Shown piece by piece: positions 59,693-64,000 of a stretch of 64,000 nt of DNA. The notes under the pieces are model-generated. The model was not told the DNA's origin. It was given only the letters and a program-made list of their open reading frames with translations, and ran no database searches. A program made the translations under genes and the position numbers. Each line of letters opens with the position of its first letter. Position 1 is the first letter of the stretch. Source of the DNA: Blattabacterium cuenoti (GTDB lineage: Bacteria; Bacteroidota; Bacteroidia; Flavobacteriales; Blattabacteriaceae); assembly GCF_014252055.1 (NCBI RefSeq), contig NZ_CP059208.1:445297-509296 (forward strand). The letters are read 5' to 3'.

Positions 59693-59722
59693 TTATTATT
59701 CAATAAATTGAATGAATAATAA
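59693..59722. repeat. 10-bp inverted repeat upstream of coaX
   Basis: TTATTATTCA (59693-59702) and TGAATAATAA (59713-59722) are perfect complements with a 10-base spacer; inside them TTCAAT-AA-ATTGAA is a second dyad. The structure begins 8 bases before the coaX ATG, in the gap shared with the hydrolase gene. It could be an operator, or chance in AT-rich DNA. Confidence 0.4.
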
Positions 59723-59794
59723 AAAATTTAATAATTCTTACAATTGCAATTTATTATTTTATTGAAAATTTATTATTTTCTAAATAAAACAAGT

Positions 59795-60598
59795 ATGATA
59801 TTAACACATAATATTTATCAAAAAATAAGTTACAAAATAGAAGGAGAAGGAGTTCCTATAGTATTATTACATGGATTTATGGAGAATTCAGAAATATGGA
59901 ATGACATACTTTTTAATTTTAGAAGAAAGTATAAAATAATTTTAATTGATTTTCCTGGTCATGGAAAAAGCTTTTTTCCACAAAGAATGAATATAATTTC
60001 TACTATGGAAGAAATGTCTATTATCGTGTTAAAAATCTTGGAAAAAGAGTATATAAAAAAAGCAATTTTTATAGGTCATTCTATGGGAGGATATATATCA
60101 TTATCTATTGCTGAAAAAAATCCACATATTTTTTTAGGATTATGTTTACTTCATTCTACTTCGAATTCTGATTCAGATAAAAAGAAAAAAATACGTATAA
60201 AATCCATAAAATTAGCAAAAAATAATTTTCCAATATTTGTTTCTAATAGTATAAATAAATTATTCAATCCTAAAAAATTAAATATTTTACAAATAAAACA
60301 ACGTTTGGTAAAAAAAATTGCTTTATCTACATCTATTTATAGTGTTTCCTCTTTTCTAAGAGGAATGTCTATCAGAAATAGTAGAATACACGTACTAAAA
60401 AATAATATTTTCCCAAAATTATATATTATAGGATTACATGATTTAATTCTTGATCCAAAAGAAATTAAAAAAGAAGTAAAAAGTATTGAAAAATACAGAA
60501 CAAAATTTGTTAGCCTTAATGTAGGCCATATGAGTCATGTAGAAGATCCAAAAAAATTAATAAAGATACTTGATAAGTTTATAGTTTCTAATCAATGA
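59795..60598 (+). CDS. Alpha/beta hydrolase fold protein
   Basis: Serine hydrolase of unknown substrate. The oxyanion segment VLLHGFMENSEIW, the nucleophile elbow GHSMGGYISLS, an acid in GLHDLILDP and the final NVGHMSHVEDP histidine give a complete triad. The frame opens 17 codons earlier, but ATG at 59795 (MILTHNIYQKISY) fits the family start and avoids an odd hydrophobic leader; it gives 267 residues. No signal peptide. It overlaps the next gene by four bases (ATGA). BioH-, MhpC- or esterase-like functions are all possible. Confidence 0.85.
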   Translation: MILTHNIYQKISYKIEGEGVPIVLLHGFMENSEIWNDILFNFRRKYKIILIDFPGHGKSFFPQRMNIISTMEEMSIIVLKILEKEYIKKAIFIGHSMGGYISLSIAEKNPHIFLGLCLLHSTSNSDSDKKKKIRIKSIKLAKNNFPIFVSNSINKLFNPKKLNILQIKQRLVKKIALSTSIYSVSSFLRGMSIRNSRIHVLKNNIFPKLYIIGLHDLILDPKEIKKEVKSIEKYRTKFVSLNVGHMSHVEDPKKLIKILDKFIVSNQ

Positions 60599-61197
60599 AT
60601 AAAGATAGTTTACGAAAAAAATATATTTCATATAGAAAAAAAATACCTAAAAACGAATTCATTCAAAAAAATTATAATATCTTTTTTCAATTAAGAAAGG
60701 TTTTTTTTTATTATAAAAAAATATATGAAAAAAAATATTATCATCTATTTCTACCCATACGAAAATACAATGAAATTAATACATTTATTATTATTGATTT
60801 TCTTTTAAAGAAAAAAAAATATATCACCGTACCATATTCAAATTTTGATCAATTATCAATAGATAATTGTTTTTTTGATAAGAAAACTTTATTACAAAAA
60901 AATAAATATGGAATTTATGAGCCTATATATAAACGTGTAATTCCTATTTCACTAATTGAAGTAATATTCATACCATTACTAATATTTGACCTTAAAGGTT
61001 ATCGTGTAGGATATGGAAAAGGTTTTTATGATAAATTCATAAACTTATGTAATAAAAATACTATTAAAATAGGAATGAGTTTTTTTCATCCTATAGAAAA
61101 AATTATAGATACACATGATAATGATTTATCAATTGACATTGGAATTACTACAAATAAGGTATTTGTTTTCAATAAATTTAAGATAGAAAAACTTTGA
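60595..61197 (+). CDS. 5-formyltetrahydrofolate cyclo-ligase
   Basis: Recycles 5-formyl-THF to methenyl-THF using ATP, feeding the folate pool with folC and gcvT. Conserved parts are the N-terminal RKKYISYRKKI, the mid-region PLLIFDLKGYRVGYGKGFYDKFI (folate and phosphate-binding glycine loop) and the C-terminal DIGITTNKVF. Length 200 is normal; the sequence is lysine-rich and drifted. Its last 20 bases overlap the convergent rseP. Confidence 0.9.
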   Translation: MNKDSLRKKYISYRKKIPKNEFIQKNYNIFFQLRKVFFYYKKIYEKKYYHLFLPIRKYNEINTFIIIDFLLKKKKYITVPYSNFDQLSIDNCFFDKKTLLQKNKYGIYEPIYKRVIPISLIEVIFIPLLIFDLKGYRVGYGKGFYDKFINLCNKNTIKIGMSFFHPIEKIIDTHDNDLSIDIGITTNKVFVFNKFKIEKL

Positions 61198-62506
61198 AAA
61201 TATCCCAAGCAATAATGAGAATCATAATTACACTAATTATTAAAAAACCAAATATTGTACATTTTTCAACAATATTTTCATTGATTTTCTTTCTTGTTAT
61301 CATTTCTATGATAATGAATAAAATATATCCACCATCTAATGATGGAATTGGAAATAAATTTAAAAAAGCTAACCAAATAGATAAAGTAGCAGTAAAAGTC
61401 CAAAAGATATCCCAATTCCATTTAGAAGGAAATTCTTTAGCCATAGAAAAAAAACTACCTATTTGTTTATAAGCCTTTGTTTGTATATGAAAAACATTTT
61501 TAAAGAAAAATATTTGATTTTTTAGAATAGTCCAAGTTTTTTTTATTCCATGAGGTAGACTTTCAATAAATGAATATTTCTTTTTTTCAAATAGAAAAAT
61601 TTCATTCATATCAATAAAACTTTTCAGATATATTCCTAATAAATTTTTTGGATGAACATATGCTATTTTTTGAATAATATCACCATCTCTATTTACAGAA
61701 ACTAATACCCTTTCATTTATATATTTGTATAATGTTTCTTTTAATTCATCTAAAAATAGAATAGATTCTGAATTTATTGATAATATTTCATCGTTATTTT
61801 TTAAACCAGAAATATTAGATTCTGAATAATCATTTACCATATGATTTATTATAGGAGGAATACGGGGTCTAATAAAAAAATTATATTCTTTTCTATCAAA
61901 AAGAAATCTTTTTTTATTATTATCTAATGGTAAATTAATAACCTTTCCCATACGATCTACAGTAATAGAATTTCCAAGAACAATAGCTCTTGGCATATCA
62001 TTAAAATATTTGATATATTTTCCGTTAACAAATAAAATTTTATCTCCATTTTTTAATCCTATTTTTTCACCTAAAGCATCTACTTCAATCCCATATCGCA
62101 CATTTTTTGTAGGAAGATAAGTTTCTCCATATTTAAATAGTAAAAGAGTAAAAATAATAATTGATAAAAGTATATTTGATATTATACCTCCTGATATAAT
62201 CAATAATCTTTTTATAGATGATTTTGAACGAAATTCCCAATTTTTTTTTATAGAAGATTTTTCTACATTATCCATCACCATCCCAGTTATTTTAACATAA
62301 CCACCTAAAGGTAACCACCCAATACCATAAATAGTATCACCAATTTTTTTACTGAAAATAGAGAACCAAGGATCAAAAAATAAAAAAAATCTCTCAACTC
62401 TTACTTTAAATGCTTTAGCTAATATAAAATGTCCAAGTTCATGAACTATGATCAATGTAGATATACTAAGAAATAATTGTATAAACCTAATAAAAGTAGA
62501 TGTCAT
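61178..62506 (-). CDS. rseP: Site-2 zinc metalloprotease RseP
   Basis: Intramembrane protease that cleaves membrane-bound regulators or leftover signal peptides. HELGH (22-26) in helix 1 binds zinc and IPSLDGGYILF near the end supplies the third ligand. Between them are PDZ-like regions (VDALGEKIGLKNGDKILFVNG and SNISGLKNNDEILSINS). At 442 residues it is the two-PDZ form. Which anti-sigma target it might have in such a reduced cell is not known; no sigma-E system is visible here. Confidence 0.94.
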   Translation of the reverse strand: MTSTFIRFIQLFLSISTLIIVHELGHFILAKAFKVRVERFFLFFDPWFSIFSKKIGDTIYGIGWLPLGGYVKITGMVMDNVEKSSIKKNWEFRSKSSIKRLLIISGGIISNILLSIIIFTLLLFKYGETYLPTKNVRYGIEVDALGEKIGLKNGDKILFVNGKYIKYFNDMPRAIVLGNSITVDRMGKVINLPLDNNKKRFLFDRKEYNFFIRPRIPPIINHMVNDYSESNISGLKNNDEILSINSESILFLDELKETLYKYINERVLVSVNRDGDIIQKIAYVHPKNLLGIYLKSFIDMNEIFLFEKKKYSFIESLPHGIKKTWTILKNQIFFFKNVFHIQTKAYKQIGSFFSMAKEFPSKWNWDIFWTFTATLSIWLAFLNLFPIPSLDGGYILFIIIEMITRKKINENIVEKCTIFGFLIISVIMILIIAWDIFKVFLS

Positions 62507-62599
62507 TCTTATATGAATGTTTAAGATAAAAAAGATAAATTTAAACCTTTATTTCATTTTTTCATTATTTTACATTTTTTCAAAGAAAAAAATATAGTT

Positions 62600-62845
62600 T
62601 TGTATCTATCTAATCTTAAAAAAGGAGAAAAAGGAATTGTTAAAGGATATAGAAATGAAGAATTTCCAATAAAATTACTAGAATTAGGAATTCTACCTGG
62701 AGTTAAATTTGAAGTACTTTTTTTTTCTATTTTTCATGATCCGTTATGTATAAGTTATGATAAATCTTGTTTAGCTTTACGTAAAGAAGAAGCAGAAAAT
62801 ATTATAATAGAACCTATTATTAATGAAAATGACAAGATTTGTTAA
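62600..62845 (+). CDS. feoA: Ferrous iron transport protein A
   Basis: Small cytoplasmic SH3-like protein that helps FeoB. LKKGEKGIVKGY and LLELGILPGVKFEVL follow the family pattern. The start is TTG at 62600; the frame is closed not far upstream and the SH3 fold begins with the next residues. Length 81 is normal. It overlaps the 5' end of feoB. Confidence 0.9.
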   Translation: MYLSNLKKGEKGIVKGYRNEEFPIKLLELGILPGVKFEVLFFSIFHDPLCISYDKSCLALRKEEAENIIIEPIINENDKIC

Positions 62846-64000
62846 ACTAGCGCTCATCGGAAATCCTAATGTAGGAAAAACTTCTTTATTTAATAATTTG
62901 ACTGGATTAAATCAAAAAGTTGGTAATTATTCAGGAGTTACAGTAGAAAAAAAAATAGGATTTTTTTATTATAAACATATTAAATATCAAATAATTGACT
63001 TACCCGGAACATATAGCATATATCCCTCATCTGAAGATGAAGAAATTGTAAGTAATTTATTAAATAATGTAAATGATTCTGATTATCCTGATAAAATAAT
63101 TGTAGTAGTAGATTCTTCAAATCTAAAAAAAAGCCTACTTCTTTTCAGTCAAATACAAGATTTAGGATTTCCAGTATTGTTGATATTAAATATGATGGAT
63201 CAAGCAAAAAAAAAGGGAATTTATATCAATATAAAAAATCTTAAAAAAGCTCTTTTAACAGATGTTATTCTTCTTGATGCAAGAAAAAAATTAGGAATAG
63301 ATAAACTTAAAAACAAATTAAAAAATTTAAAAAAAATAAGAGAAGAACCTTTTTTTTGTACAAGAAAAGATTTTTCTAATCCTATTAATGAAGTAATAAA
63401 TATTTATAAAACTAACAATAGATACAAAGCTTGGTATTATTTAGCTAATAATAATAGCTTAATAAAAGAAGATCTTATTCTAAAAGAAATAAAAAAAAAA
63501 TACAATCTTGTATCTAAAAAGTTACAAATAAAAGAAATATTAGATAGATATGAGAAAATAACAAAAATTATATCAAAATCAGTATCTGATATTATATCAT
63601 GTAAAGAAAAAAATATTTTAGAATTCTCTAAAAAATTAGATTATCATCTAATCGTACATCCTTTTTGGGGTTATTTAATTTTCTTATTTTTTCTATTTTT
63701 CATTTTTCAATGTATCTTTTTTTGGTCAGATTATCCAAAAATACTTATAGAATTTTTTTTTTATTTTATTAAAAAAAAATTAGAAAATTTTTATCCAGGT
63801 CCTTTAAATGATTTTTTATTACAAGGAATATTACCTGGAATTAGCACAATACTAACTTTTGTTCCACAAATATTTATTCTTTTATTTTTTTTACTAATTA
63901 TGGAAGAAAGTGGTTACATTAGCAGGGTAATTTTCTTAATGGATAGAATTATGCGTCCATTTGGACTTAATGGAAAGAGTGTTGTCCCTCTTATTTCAAG
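62823..64000 (+). CDS. feoB: Ferrous iron transport protein B, N-terminal part (partial, runs off the window)
   Basis: GTPase-coupled membrane permease for Fe2+. From the ATG at 62823 (a second at 62829) the frame stays open to the window end. G1 GNPNVGKTS is at 13-21; switch I is in NYSGVTVEKK, G3 is DLPGTYSIYP, and NMMDQAKKKG is the G4 region. The first membrane helices start after HPFWGYLIFLFFLFF. Gate motifs and the C-terminal half lie outside. It overlaps feoA by 23 bases, so both are one operon. Confidence 0.94.
   Translation, partial: MKMTRFVKLALIGNPNVGKTSLFNNLTGLNQKVGNYSGVTVEKKIGFFYYKHIKYQIIDLPGTYSIYPSSEDEEIVSNLLNNVNDSDYPDKIIVVVDSSNLKKSLLLFSQIQDLGFPVLLILNMMDQAKKKGIYINIKNLKKALLTDVILLDARKKLGIDKLKNKLKNLKKIREEPFFCTRKDFSNPINEVINIYKTNNRYKAWYYLANNNSLIKEDLILKEIKKKYNLVSKKLQIKEILDRYEKITKIISKSVSDIISCKEKNILEFSKKLDYHLIVHPFWGYLIFLFFLFFIFQCIFFWSDYPKILIEFFFYFIKKKLENFYPGPLNDFLLQGILPGISTILTFVPQIFILLFFLLIMEESGYISRVIFLMDRIMRPFGLNGKSVVPLIS

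Overview
The window is a very AT-rich, gene-dense stretch of a reduced bacterial chromosome. Several signs place it in the Bacteroidetes, order Flavobacteriales: promoters built on TTTG / TAnnTTTG boxes instead of -35/-10 boxes, no clear Shine-Dalgarno sequences, a DUF4290 gene directly before murA, a three-gene type-B sdhCAB set, a bacterial deoxyhypusine-synthase-like gene and a long IleS. The strong AT bias, tiny spacers, many overlapping genes, absence of mobile elements and retention of almost only housekeeping genes point to an obligate insect endosymbiont. Blattabacterium of cockroaches is the best guess (inference; no database was consulted).

Layout. 1-7720: the tail of a QueD-like gene, gcvT, a MATE transporter, deaD, aroC and miaA on the plus strand, then folC plus tRNA-Val(UAC) on the minus strand. 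7832-9487: glnS. 9497-22286 (minus): one long information-processing cluster, read as tRNA-Thr, tRNA-Tyr, tRNA-Gly, tRNA-Thr, tuf, tRNA-Trp, secE, nusG, rplK, rplA, rplJ, rplL, rpoB, rpoC, with a near-perfect Bacteroidetes promoter at 22337-22367. 22382-26850 (minus): ileS, a DksA/TraR-like gene and lspA. 26925-29639 (plus): mutS, tRNA-Gly(GCC), tRNA-Leu(UAA). 29646-31109: guaB (minus). 31326-31649: a Ser/Asn-rich low-complexity lipoprotein with its own promoter region (plus). 31770-42132 (minus): rplS, glmM, an FtsX-type permease, dnaB, accA, sdhB, sdhA, sdhC and a cysteine desulfurase. 42360-46376 (plus): rny, the deoxyhypusine-synthase-like gene, lpdA. 46404-47416 (minus): ung and a ferredoxin, divergent from a LuxC-type acyl-CoA reductase (47442-48524). 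48504-50661 (minus): tRNA-Val(GAC), rpsU, aroE, ribD. 50748-58879 (plus): recG, uvrD, a cation-efflux gene, DUF4290, murA, greA, a HIT protein. 58905-59684: coaX (minus). 59795-61197 (plus): an alpha/beta hydrolase and 5-formyl-THF cyclo-ligase. 61178-62506: rseP (minus). 62600-64000 (plus): feoA and the start of feoB, cut by the window edge.

Functionally the window holds the transcription core with part of the ribosome, several amino-acid and cofactor steps (chorismate, shikimate, riboflavin, CoA, folate/one-carbon), succinate dehydrogenase, the shared E3 subunit, peptidoglycan and lipoprotein steps, a sizeable DNA-repair set (mutS, ung, recG, uvrD) and ferrous iron uptake. No CRISPR array, insertion sequence, prophage or rRNA gene was seen. 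No gene-free stretch exceeds 300 bases; the largest gaps are 31110-31325 and 42133-42359, both holding promoter-like elements.

No clearly new multi-gene system is visible. The least explained items are the low-complexity lipoprotein and its control region, the deoxyhypusine-synthase homologue, the acyl-CoA reductase/ferredoxin pair, DUF4290, and a MATE gene without a conventional start codon.
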